64,000 nt of DNA from Rostratula benghalensis (taxonomy: Eukaryota; Chordata; Aves; Charadriiformes; Rostratulidae), in contig VXAI01000013.1 in assembly GCA_013399305.1 (NCBI GenBank), positions 3,273,850 to 3,337,849 on the forward strand, read 5' to 3'. A program made the translations under genes and the position numbers. Below, piece after piece: positions 56,201-61,800 of the stretch (positions within the stretch are counted from its first letter, which is position 1; each line of letters opens with the position of its first letter). The notes beneath the pieces are model-generated. The model worked only from the letters and a program-made list of their open reading frames with translations, had not been told where the DNA came from and did not search any database.

Positions 56201-59200
56201 GCACAAGGTATAAAACAGCTCACTGAAAAAAACCATCTGCTTACCTGGTATGTAAACTGCACTTCACTTGGTGATTTACCTAATTTTCCATTGATGTTAA
56301 CTTCAATTTGACCCTGCTTTGATTCATTCATTGGTCCAACTTCACATACGATCCTAGCAAGAAAGAATGCAGGTTTATCTGTTAGAAGTAGCAGCTGCAG
56401 TACCAATGCAATGTGTATGAGCTACCACACACGCTGCCAGCAAAAGCACTAACTTTGCTTTATCCTACACAAGGTGCTTGAGCTCTGCCTCAAATCCCTG
56501 GCAAAAACATCCAAGAATATTTTAATCTTACACCTAAAGAAAGGTAAAACCGACATGTGAGCACTGTATATAGCAGCTACTTTAGCGGTCTGGTAGTAGA
56601 GGTGCCTTCTACAGAAGTCTCAAATTCAGCCCAGAAGTCAGAGATGAACCTCTCCAATCCTGCACAAGGTTTTCACTGGACCTGGTGATGTTAGAAAAAC
56701 AAATGATCCTCCCCATCCTCCCTGCGACCATGAAGTAAGAATCAGACTATCAGCTTCCTTACAACTTTGTGATTTTAGTGCTGATACTTTTGTTGTACAT
56801 CCTGCTACCTTTCAGCTTTCCACTGCTGTATTTTCACACCTACGATCAAAATCCCTTTAGAATTACTGTTCACTGAAAATAAATGCTCAGATAACCCACG
56901 CAAAATCAGAGGTCAAGGAATACTAGCTGAGAAAACACTGCCTTAACTAACACTGCTGCTGAGTGATAGCTTGGGTGTTTGAAGTTTTATTTCAAACCGG
57001 TGATCCACAGAACACAAGCATGAAAATGCAGTAAGGATTCAACACTTTTGAAAACTGGGACAAATGCTTAATGGAGGGCTGATAATGCAGTTCGATAAGG
57101 GTGTATACAATGTTTGCAGCCTGCACAGGCTTTCACATAGGACACACCCTGAGGAATCACTGCTCATTTCCTTCGCTCTTCCCCTACAGGATTATTGCTA
57201 TTTGTCCTTAAGCAGTGCAAGACAGCTTAAAAAAACCTCCACTCAGGTAGGAAAAAAACCCAAAAAACCAACTAACCACCCCAAATTACTGGGTATAATG
57301 TACTTAAATTTGGAATTATAATAAAAGGATTGTCAAGTCCCTCTGCAGATCACTCCAGACTTTTGTGCCTGGGTACTGGCAAACGGACAAAATTCTCTGA
57401 ATTCTTGCATGTCCTGGCATGCGTACGGCTGCTTGAGTCTGTTCCTCATCATCTCTCTACTGTATTCTTGGAAGTTGTATCTTCTAGTCAGGCAGAAACA
57501 GGAAACGGTGCCTTTTAGAGGAATTTCTACCATATGTCAAGCTAGGGAAAGCAGTCGGGGGCCAGGGCCAGGGGTGTGTATGGGGGAGGGGAGACAACGC
57601 TGTAGCGTGGTTAGCAGGGATTTTAATGGAGAAAAGTTCCCTCCCCTCCTCAGTGTTGGCATTGCCTCCCTTCCCCCACGTTACTAATGGAAAACTACAA
57701 AGAATGAGAACATGACTACTCGAAGGCCAACAATTAAATCACTGCAGAGCTAGAAAGCAGTCTTAAGTGCCTTAAATCTCCTGCCCATGGGAGCAACTGT
57801 CTCCTAAAAATGACTAGCTTTTCACTGCAGAAGCACAGGGGAGCAAGAGTAGGTTTGTACTTTTTTTTTTTTTTTTTNNNGTGATAATAAAACAAAAGAA
57901 TGGAGAAAGAAAAAGACAAAAAATTATAGATACCTATTTGGACATTTTAAATAGCTTCTTTTCCAAGGATTCTCTAATAGAGAACATCCTTCAAAACTCC
58001 CTAATTTGTTGATAAATGACATTATGCAAGTTGCATTTGTTCTCACCCATTACCACACTAGAAGAGCTTAGGAAACCAGTAATGTTGCTATGATACAAGG
58101 AACCAGCCATCTCAGTTCTGGCTCCTTTCCATGTATTTAAAAATATCAAAAAGCTTTAGAAAAAAGCCGAGAGTCTGGGGAGATTCTTGTAAGTCTATGC
58201 TGCAATTCAGTGCAGCTTTTGCAAACACTGAAAATAAGGAATGGGAAATGATGACTATAAAGAAGTTAGGAATTTTGTGGATGCTGATGCACATGTAAAT
58301 GCACAAGTGATAAGAATGGATTTGGGAAGCAGTAATGAGATATACAGCTCTATGTACATTCTTAAGTCCTAGAGGCCTGAGAAGCTTCTAAATGCCAGAT
58401 CTACAAACTGGCTAAAATAAAACATTTTTCAAAAGCTAGAAAATTTACTTAGGTATCTTCAAAATGCCTTTCACACCACAGAAACAGCAAAAAAAAATTA
58501 CTGTATTACATATTAAATTAACTGAAGGGAAAGAAAGCCAAGGTTTCAATTGCAGCCTTAAATATAAAAAAAAATCACGTTGCTTAAACTATGTCATTAG
58601 TCTTAATATTACCAGTGAATCGTCACACTGTGCTTTTTATCAGCTAATATCAAATGGGTATTTCCCTCTTGAAATTATATGCTTGATATAATCTGTAGTA
58701 AACTCTTTGATACCTACAGGAGTTTAGGTACTTTGTTTTAGTTTCTGGCACTGCTTAAGAGCATGACAAGTAATCCACAAAACATCTACCAACCTGCTTA
58801 GGCAATTCAGCATCCATGGACTTGTTGGCTCTGCAATGAAACTTAGTCATCTAAAGCTGAATCAAAATTTTGGGCTCCCTCCCTCCCCCCAGGAAAGAAA
58901 CTTTGTGGCTGGACTAAAACAAAAGGGTGGAAGCTTCCTCTTGCTTTGCCATAAATCTTGTCTACTTGGCTGCATGGTGGTTCAGATTTAGCAAAGATTT
59001 TAATGACTAGTTGCACACCTACGATGCCTTCAATTTAAAAACAAATAAATAATCTTGAGATATCTGCAGTAAGAGTTTATGAAAGATTTTCAAGCAAATT
59101 AGGAAAACAATAATCAATCAGAAGTAGGATGATACCATGCTATTGTAAATTTGTTGTTGTATTAGCATCTGCAACAATTTTAGGCTCAGAAATATTGCTG

Positions 59201-61800
59201 TTATATCACACTAGTTCTTTCTTGTATTAATAATCTTTTATAACCACAGGAAGGTCATCTTTTCCTGACAACGCACGGAAGTTCCTTTTTTTTCTTCTAA
59301 AATCTTGTGAAAAATATCCAGAAATTACCTTGTGGAAACAGAGTAGAATTCCTCTTTGAAAAGACATTCTTTGTCTGCCACCGTGATATTTTTTACATCT
59401 TCTGCTTTTATTCCCAAATTAGATCCCATTATGGTCAAAAGAATTCCACCACTTAGTGGTCCAGTTTTTGGCTCAATCTGTGTTTGCAGGATGGAAAGAA
59501 AAAAGAAACAACAACCCCACCAAAATTAAATACTTCAGTGACCATGTTGCTTTTCCATATTATTTAAAGCTACTTAGACTTACTCGTACTTGAAATGCAA
59601 AAGATGTTTCTTGTAGGACCCCCACAAAAGCATGTTATGAAAGTCTTTAATGTTAATTAATGATTTGCCAGCTCACAACCAGTACTCATCAGCTGCAGAT
59701 TTCGTGTCTCCTGTGGCACTGTTGTGTACAAAACTCTTGCCTGGTGATTACTTTTAAGTTTGCTTCCTCCACTAAAGCACTATTACTTTGAAAAGCAAAT
59801 GGATTGGGCTCCCTTCACAATCATTCCACAGAGTCTTTCCAGCATATTTTTTTCCATTATTTTCTCCCTTTAGGTTCACATCGGAACAGTGCACCTTCCT
59901 AACACACAGTGCTGCTACACATAGTGTCTTTAAAACTTCCTCCAGTCCCCTGATCTTCCTTTCAGCATCAAATGGTAGAATGCTGCCATACGTGGGCTGA
60001 TGCTAGTTAAATAATTTGAAATTAAAATGAGGACTTAGAAAATCCTGTCCTTGCAGTGGACTTCTCAGGTTGAAATATCCCCCGAGCAGGCACTCGAATT
60101 CTGAACACTTGCTGGGAGACTAACCCGCTTTCCTATCTGGAGCACCTTCAGCAAAACCGTTCCAGGTCTTCAGCTTTGGAGAGCTGCAAGTTTACCACCA
60201 AGAAGAAGGAGGTTGTACACTTCCAAATGCAGTAATTGAAAGTCAAACAAATACAGTTTCTAAAAGTCTGGACACCAAAATCAAAGTTTCTTAGATATAA
60301 GTAAGTCTGAGCACAGAGCCACAGCTGCTGCTGCCCGGCAGAATCACTTGCTCTATTTTCCCACTGGTTCAGCTTCCTAAAATTTCTGTCCATTGACCAT
60401 CCCTTTGCACTCAACCCATAAATAAATGAGCTGAAAAATGACCCAACAGTTTCTGTAGATGTTTCCAAATATTTTGTCCAAATCTGAAGCTAACAAAAGC
60501 TTTGAAAAAAACCCCAGAATATTTTAGTATGCAGTATTTAATCCACAGTCATGTACAAACAGCATCCCAGGTGAAAAGTTTTATTTTTCTTAATTTTCCT
60601 TTTCTTTCCCACTCAAATAATCTTTACCTGAGCACAGTTATCACACAAATCTTCTTCTCTACATTTTATGTCGAAATTTCAGAGTATTTGCCTTCCTTGG
60701 CAAACTTAACTGTTTACCTGTCACTTCTGCTTAGATATGTCTTCACAGCCAACCTCATCCAGGTTTGCCTGTGCTGACACTGCACCTCCAACTGAGCAGC
60801 CTCAGGAGGTTCACTGTCTCTACTAGTTTCAGAGCCACAGGTTTCAGAATTAAAGAGTTCTATCTTGAGTGATACCACTGTTGCGGCAATTTAGATTTGC
60901 CCAGTGAAAGCACATATCACTCTTTTTGCAACAATTATGCCCAGAAAAAAAAAAACAGTATTTGGCTTGTTGCTGAAAAGAACAAGGATTCATCACTTTT
61001 AACTTTGGCTATTGGCCCACCAAGGCAGACAACACTCTTCCCTTGCCCTGGGTGAATGCTCCAACTGCAAAGTCAGGGGTGTACATTTGGCCTCTCTGAT
61101 TTCTTACATTCAGCTTCTACAGCCTTGGGTTTGGTTCTGGTGTGGACTGACACCTGGAAAACACACTGTGGTGCAGAAACAACCTCCTCCCTTTTTAAAT
61201 GCAATTTAAAGTTCCAGTTTGAAACCTGTTAATGAGCCTGCTAATTGCTTGTAGTTTCAGGGGCAGGGAAACTCTCATATGAACTTATTTTAGGTAGAAA
61301 GGACCTCTGGAGAGGAAAAAAAAATCAATGCTAATTCTCAAGAATCAAGTGCCACATTTAAGCTGACAGTGCTAGCCTGGCTTCTGGCACAGTGAGGACA
61401 AGGCTTGAAAAACAAGGAATCTCAAAGACTCCATTCAGTCTCTTGTTTTGAGTCTTTACAAATCTCTCACACACATGGCTACTGGCATTATTTTCTTGCA
61501 GCTATTTCAGAGGCTTACTTAACACCCTAGGAAAAAAAAAAAAAAAACGCCTTTCACTATGAGCTTGCTTGGATGCTTTCTCCTGAAAATTAATACACTG
61601 ATAGGGGGAGAAAAAAAGCAATCTTACGCGAGTGATTTCTGGATGAGGACACGTGTTAGTGGGAGGAGCGTGACAGAGTTTTTCATAAACACACTTGCTG
61701 GGTTTGCCATCTTCTTCACACCAGACACACTTGTAGTCCTGATGGGCCGCAAGGCATAAGCTGCAGTCGCTTCGTCCATAAGAGCAGTTGTACAGAGTCA
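11195..61800 (-). CDS. PLXNB2: Plexin-B2, C-terminal ~1080 residues in 24 exons (5' part outside window)
   Basis: Plexin-B2 is a single-pass receptor for class 4 semaphorins. It acts at the plasma membrane through a cytoplasmic GAP for Ras-family GTPases and through RhoGEFs bound at its C-terminus. Joining 24 segments gives one uninterrupted frame: PSI (residues 1-57), IPT modules (about 52-385), convertase site (401-406), transmembrane helix (about 439-461), juxtamembrane helix (463-497), first GAP half (about 498-700), Rho-binding domain (about 706-815), second GAP half (about 850-1046) and the VTDL end (1077-1080). Plexin-B2 rather than B1, B3 or an A/C/D plexin is chosen because many stretches match mammalian plexin-B2 as I remember it, such as [20 protein letters not shown] and [20 protein letters not shown]. 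Mammalian plexin-B2 has about 1840 residues, so roughly 58% is visible. No frameshift or premature stop was found, and the gene looks intact. Confidence 0.97.
11198..11209 (-). other. PLXNB2: PDZ-binding C-terminus VTDL
   Basis: The four last codons, GTG ACT GAC CTT, immediately precede the TGA stop on the minus strand. This tail is specific to B-class plexins and rules out plexin-A, C1 and D1. Confidence 0.92.
11300..14220 (-). other. PLXNB2 last intron (2.9 kb)
   Basis: The intron is bounded by GTAAGT (at exon 14221-14295) and the CAG acceptor before the terminal exon. It is AT-rich with no repeat family recognised. A somewhat GC-richer patch lies at about 12.9-13.35 kb. Open frames there (up to 95 codons) have no recognisable domain. 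Confidence 0.7.
14221..14295 (-). CDS. PLXNB2: PLXNB2 exon: last GAP helix, residues 1022-1046
   Basis: This exact 25-codon exon reads [20 protein letters not shown] then KYYDE. AL-x-x-LY-x-Y-x-x-KYYD is the plexin C-terminal helix. Splice sites are AACAG and GTAAGT, phase 0 at both ends. It could be skipped without a frameshift, though nothing here indicates that it is. The next intron is 2.9 kb. Confidence 0.95.
16246..16321 (-). CDS. PLXNB2: PLXNB2 exon: GAP helix, residues 996-1021
   Basis: Completing Asp-996, the reading is [20 protein letters not shown] followed by AEISR. The YY-x-x-IRQ-x-x-x-VSDQ-x-MN motif is the conserved GAP C-terminal helix pair. Splice sites are TTGCAG and GTAAGA. 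About 1.95 kb of featureless intron follows on the 3' side. Confidence 0.95.
17031..17095 (-). CDS. PLXNB2: PLXNB2 exon: GAP helix, residues 975-995
   Basis: This 65-nt exon reads [20 protein letters not shown] followed by E and two bases of a split Asp. DSP-x-NKLLYA-x-x-I is shared by plexins. IFNY replaces the ISTY of mammalian plexin-B2, as I recall it. The intron on its 3' side is 709 nt and that on its 5' side 518 nt, both without recognisable content. Confidence 0.95.
17614..17761 (-). CDS. PLXNB2: PLXNB2 exon: second GAP half with distal catalytic arginine, residues 925-974
   Basis: The split Ser is completed, then [49 protein letters not shown]. The Arg in LPLRFW (residue 929, bases 17749-17751) lies where human plexin-B1 has the third GAP arginine (Arg1984 by recollection). 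All three catalytic arginines are therefore present, which argues for an active GAP. The donor GTAAGT is perfect. Confidence 0.96.
18356..18516 (-). CDS. PLXNB2: PLXNB2 exon: second GAP half, residues 872-924
   Basis: The reading is [57 protein letters not shown]-x-FVD-x-x-F and [33 protein letters not shown] are invariant plexin motifs. The exon ends with AG of a split Ser at donor GTACTG. The acceptor follows an A-rich intron end on the displayed strand. Confidence 0.96.
19720..19874 (-). CDS. PLXNB2: PLXNB2 exon: linker and start of second GAP half, residues 820-871
   Basis: The split Arg is completed and followed by [57 protein letters not shown] and the basic K/R-rich stretch are standard plexin linker features. 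[14 protein letters not shown] begins the second GAP segment. Splice sites are TTCTAG and GTAAGA. Confidence 0.96.
20353..20398. repeat. T-rich / (TTTG)n low-complexity tract
   Basis: Runs of T are interrupted by TTTG units. The tract lies in a PLXNB2 intron. On the gene's own strand it is A-rich. Confidence 0.85.
24918..25230 (-). mobile_element. CR1 LINE, 3' end fragment
   Basis: Reading the plus strand, the element starts ATAGAATCATAGAATGGTTT, the reverse complement of the avian CR1 3' tail. It continues through the conserved segments CCCATGGGCAGGGACACCT, CATCCACAGCTTCTCTGGGC and AACCTGTTCCAGTGTCTCAC. It lies in the same orientation as PLXNB2. The 5' part of the LINE is missing, as is usual for CR1. 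Confidence 0.93.
25799..25883 (-). CDS. PLXNB2: PLXNB2 exon: Rho-GTPase-binding domain, end, residues 792-819
   Basis: The reading is [20 protein letters not shown] followed by NQQDVPGE. V-x-DGA-T is the closing strand of the Rho-binding fold and the remainder is a flexible acidic linker. The exon ends with A of a split Arg at donor GTAAGT. A 5.9-kb intron with one CR1 copy follows on the 3' side. Confidence 0.95.
26792..26892 (-). CDS. PLXNB2: PLXNB2 exon: Rho-GTPase-binding domain, middle, residues 758-791
   Basis: Completion of the split Glu gives [20 protein letters not shown], then [14 protein letters not shown]. The ILSD-x-D-x-TS and W-x-R-x-NTL-x-HY motifs are typical of the plexin Rho-binding domain. 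Splice sites are CCTTAG and GTAAGG. The flanking introns (1021 nt on the 5' side, 908 nt on the 3' side) show only low-complexity sequence, such as a T/TTTG-rich tract near 27790. Confidence 0.95.
27914..28070 (-). CDS. PLXNB2: PLXNB2 exon: Rho-GTPase-binding domain, first part, residues 706-757
   Basis: The reading is [52 protein letters not shown]. This is the ubiquitin-like Rho-binding domain, which takes Rac1, Rnd1 and related GTPases and is inserted between the two GAP halves. CDTISQ-x-KEK is the conserved plexin stretch. The exon ends with G of a split Glu at donor GTAAGC. Confidence 0.95.
28474..28778 (-). mobile_element. CR1 LINE, 3' end fragment
   Basis: The stretch starts AGGAATCACAGAACGATATC and contains CCACCTCTCTGGGCAGCCTG and AAAGTGAGGAAGTTCCTCCT, characteristic of the CR1 3' region in reverse orientation. 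It is a distinct subfamily from the copies at 24.9 and 53.7 kb, judged by its internal sequence. Confidence 0.9.
29987..30020. repeat. AT/AC-rich simple repeat
   Basis: The core ACATATATATATATACACAC lies in an intron. Confidence 0.8.
30211..30241. repeat. Poly-T followed by (TG)n microsatellite
   Basis: About eleven T are followed by roughly ten TG units within an intron. Confidence 0.95.
31685..31831 (-). CDS. PLXNB2: PLXNB2 exon: GAP to Rho-binding-domain linker, residues 657-705
   Basis: The reading is [40 protein letters not shown], then GDDVEYTQL. The motifs GEPLYxLFxAIKHQVxKGPVD and KYTLND are shared by all plexins and mark the end of the first GAP segment. Splice sites are AACAG and GTAAGC, both phase 0. 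The 3.6-kb intron that follows contains a CR1 fragment and a TG microsatellite. Confidence 0.96.
31944..32010 (-). CDS. PLXNB2: PLXNB2 exon: GAP helix, residues 634-656
   Basis: This short 67-nt exon completes the second Arg of LMLRR and reads [20 protein letters not shown] followed by LK. The ETVVE-x-x-L-x-NWMS-x-CLY motif is diagnostic of plexin GAP domains. The acceptor follows a strong pyrimidine tract and the donor is GTAAGA. Only 112 nt separate it from the next exon, the shortest intron here. Confidence 0.96.
32788..32969 (-). CDS. PLXNB2: PLXNB2 exon: GAP core with first catalytic arginines, residues 574-633
   Basis: The reading [40 protein letters not shown], then [12 protein letters not shown] is the most conserved core of the plexin GAP. 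The final R and the next, split R form the LMLRR pair that supplies catalytic arginines in B plexins (Arg1677 and Arg1678 of human plexin-B1, by my recollection). The donor is GTTTGA, weaker than the others but still GT. The introns of 1000 nt (5' side) and 777 nt (3' side) hold nothing recognisable. Confidence 0.96.
33970..34199 (-). CDS. PLXNB2: PLXNB2 exon: start of GAP domain, residues 497-573
   Basis: The reading is [60 protein letters not shown] and [16 protein letters not shown]. This is the opening of the plexin cytoplasmic GAP fold, with the conserved GIPxLDYKxYxDRxFFLP stretch. It is the longest exon in the window. The last residue is Thr, where mammalian plexin-B2 has Asn as I recall. 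Splice sites are TTCCAG and GTGAGT. Confidence 0.96.
34200..36454 (-). other. PLXNB2 intron (2.3 kb) between juxtamembrane and GAP exons
   Basis: The intron contains two poly-T stretches near 34538-34612 and an open plus-strand frame of 154 codons at 34881-35345. That frame is antisense to the gene and has no recognised domain. Nothing else was identified. Confidence 0.65.
36455..36555 (-). CDS. PLXNB2: PLXNB2 exon: juxtamembrane helix, residues 463-496
   Basis: Completing the split Arg gives [20 protein letters not shown], then [14 protein letters not shown]. This charged heptad-like helix is the plexin juxtamembrane segment, which pairs between receptors to activate the GAP. The sequence is nearly identical to mammalian plexin-B2 as I recall it. 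The exon ends with G of a split Asp at donor GTATGA. The 2255-nt intron on its 3' side contains a long antisense open frame described among the findings. Confidence 0.96.
37612..37751 (-). CDS. PLXNB2: PLXNB2 exon: transmembrane segment, residues 417-462
   Basis: The reading begins [20 protein letters not shown] and then enters a hydrophobic helix running from about [14 protein letters not shown] to the IICY end (residues about 439-461). This is the only membrane span of the protein. It is followed by a basic stop-transfer sequence completed by the next exon (RRK). The exon ends with AG of a split Arg at donor GTAAAT. The acceptor is AATTAG. Confidence 0.96.
38214..38390 (-). CDS. PLXNB2: PLXNB2 exon: last IPT module and convertase cleavage site, residues 358-416
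   Basis: The reading is [20 protein letters not shown], then a Cys pair in [20 protein letters not shown], then [19 protein letters not shown]. The basic stretch KKRQKR followed by Asp is a furin-type proprotein-convertase site just outside the membrane. B-class plexins are known to be cut there into two chains that stay associated. The donor is the less common GTAGGT. The 449-nt intron on its 5' side and the 462-nt intron on its 3' side appear empty. Confidence 0.96.
38244..38261 (-). other. PLXNB2: Codons of the furin-type cleavage motif KKRQKR|D
   Basis: Codons AAG AAA CGG CAG AAG AGA precede an Asp codon on the minus strand. The R-x-K-R arrangement fits proprotein convertases. Cleavage here is inferred from the conserved position in plexin-B2, not shown by the sequence alone. 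Confidence 0.85.
38840..39067 (-). CDS. PLXNB2: PLXNB2 exon: distal IPT region, residues 282-357
   Basis: The reading starts [20 protein letters not shown] and ends [20 protein letters not shown] followed by LINAK. Sequons NET, NIT, NES and NFT suggest dense N-glycosylation of this membrane-proximal ectodomain. The second half, from the VADPTF segment on, is close to mammalian plexin-B2, while the first half is clearly more diverged. Splice sites are TTACAG and GTAAAC, both phase 0. The 1740-nt intron on its 5' side contains no other exon that I can see. Confidence 0.94.
40776..40787. repeat. G12 homopolymer near a splice donor
   Basis: Twelve G on the plus strand correspond to C12 on the PLXNB2 strand. 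The run begins about 20 nt inside the intron after exon 40808-40916. Confidence 0.95.
40808..40916 (-). CDS. PLXNB2: PLXNB2 exon: third IPT module, residues 245-281
   Basis: The split Ser is completed and followed by [20 protein letters not shown], the G-G-R-x-I-x-V-x-G-x-G-F motif of the plexin third IPT domain, then [10 protein letters not shown] and KMSLKR. NIT (residues 249-251) is a potential glycosylation site. The donor GTAATT lies about 20 nt from a run of 12 cytosines on the coding strand. The KMSLKR end and the start of the next exon fall in a stretch that varies between plexin-B2 orthologues. Confidence 0.94.
42384..42551 (-). CDS. PLXNB2: PLXNB2 exon: end of second and start of third IPT module, residues 189-244
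   Basis: The exon completes Val-189 and reads [12 protein letters not shown], then [30 protein letters not shown]. The first half closes one IPT domain (IVC strand, FSYRENP end) and [13 protein letters not shown] opens the next. The acceptor is CCTAG. It ends with AG of a split Ser at donor GTAATG. The 644-nt intron on its 5' side has no recognisable content. Confidence 0.95.
43196..43332 (-). CDS. PLXNB2: PLXNB2 exon: second IPT module, residues 144-188
   Basis: After a TTTGCAG acceptor the reading is [20 protein letters not shown] followed by [20 protein letters not shown] and SQPCN. It again shows the IPT G-P-x-x-G-G-T-x-L-T-I-x-G-T-x-L pattern. The exon ends with GT of a split Val at an unusual but valid donor, GTACGT. 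Spliced to the next exon this restores CNVTEFG, which also creates an NVT sequon at the junction. Confidence 0.95.
44150..44420. other. GC-rich, CpG-containing island inside an intron
   Basis: Compared with the surrounding AT-rich intron this patch is markedly GC-rich and has about a dozen CpG dinucleotides, rare elsewhere here. It contains the 18-bp tandem repeat at 44273-44308. It could be a regulatory element or alternative promoter, or a locally GC-biased repeat. No known element was recognised. Confidence 0.5.
44273..44308. repeat. 18-bp tandem repeat, two copies
   Basis: The unit AGGCAGCGAGGTGGTCCC occurs twice in direct tandem with no mismatch, inside the GC-rich patch. Confidence 0.95.
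48569..48640 (-). mobile_element. Possible degraded CR1 3' end
   Basis: GAATAGAATAGTTCAGTTGG followed by AAGGGTCCTACAATGATTAG resembles the CR1 tail in reverse orientation but is diverged, and the match fades after about 70 bases. Confidence 0.55.
49823..50113 (+). mobile_element. CR1 LINE, 3' end fragment (opposite to PLXNB2)
   Basis: The copy runs from TCTGTCTCTTCTCCC through AGGTTTAAGATGGATATTAG, GGAACAGGCTGCCCAGGGAA and GTGGTGGAGCTGCCATCCCT to a 3' tail GGTCCCTTCCAACCTTGACA and ATTCTGTGATTCC. It is sense on the plus strand and therefore antisense to PLXNB2. Confidence 0.95.
53724..53925 (-). mobile_element. CR1 LINE, 3' end fragment
   Basis: It begins TCGTAGAATCTTAGAATGGT and carries CATCCACAGCTTCTCTGAGC and AACCTGTTCCAGTGTCTCAC. 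The orientation is the same as the copy at 24.9 kb. Confidence 0.92.
56245..56353 (-). CDS. PLXNB2: PLXNB2 exon: end of first IPT module, residues 107-143
   Basis: The exon begins by completing the split Arg and reads [13 protein letters not shown], then [20 protein letters not shown]. The IVC strand and the FTYQ end are the usual closing strands of a plexin IPT fold. An NES triplet (residues 116-118) is a possible N-glycosylation sequon. The donor GTAAGC opens the largest intron of the window (12.9 kb). The exon ends in phase 0 and the next begins in phase 0. Confidence 0.94.
56354..59328 (-). other. PLXNB2 intron (3.0 kb)
   Basis: The intron splits the first IPT module. Apart from the poly-T/N gap it shows only AT-rich sequence without recognised repeats. 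Confidence 0.7.
57861..57880. repeat. Poly-T run ending in three undetermined bases (N)
   Basis: Seventeen T are followed by NNN at 57878-57880. This is a small assembly gap or uncertain homopolymer inside an intron. It affects no exon. Confidence 0.95.
59329..59477 (-). CDS. PLXNB2: PLXNB2 exon: first IPT/TIG module, residues 58-106
   Basis: The acceptor is ACACAG and the donor GTAATT. The reading starts [20 protein letters not shown], which carries the P-x-x-G-P-x-x-G-G-x-x-x-T-I-x-G signature of an IPT (immunoglobulin-like, plexin, transcription factor) domain, and ends in YSVST plus two bases of a split Arg. The module lies in the extracellular stalk. The 2150-nt intron on its 5' side and the 2975-nt intron on its 3' side show no other recognisable exon. 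Confidence 0.95.
61628..61800 (-). CDS. PLXNB2: PLXNB2 exon: third PSI (cysteine-rich) module, residues 1-57
   Basis: This is the most 5' exon in the window. It opens with the last two bases of a split Val codon after a TTTCAG acceptor and ends with an Arg codon before GTAAGA. The reading begins [18 protein letters not shown] and continues with [12 protein letters not shown] and the TCPHPEITR border. The eight Cys residues have the spacing of a plexin PSI module, a small disulfide-bonded domain in the extracellular stalk. The last residues start the first IPT domain. The preceding exon, which should end just before LYNC, was not found up to base 64000. Confidence 0.95.

Larger units (their letters stand above)
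43333..56244 (-). other. Largest PLXNB2 intron seen (12.9 kb)
   Basis: It lies between the exon closing the first IPT module and the exon opening the second. The splice phase matches directly (phase 0 to phase 0), so no coding exon needs to be missing. It holds CR1 copies at 49823-50113 and 53724-53925, a likely older one at about 48569-48640, and a GC-rich patch with a tandem repeat at about 44150-44420. The remainder is AT-rich and unrecognised. Confidence 0.75.
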
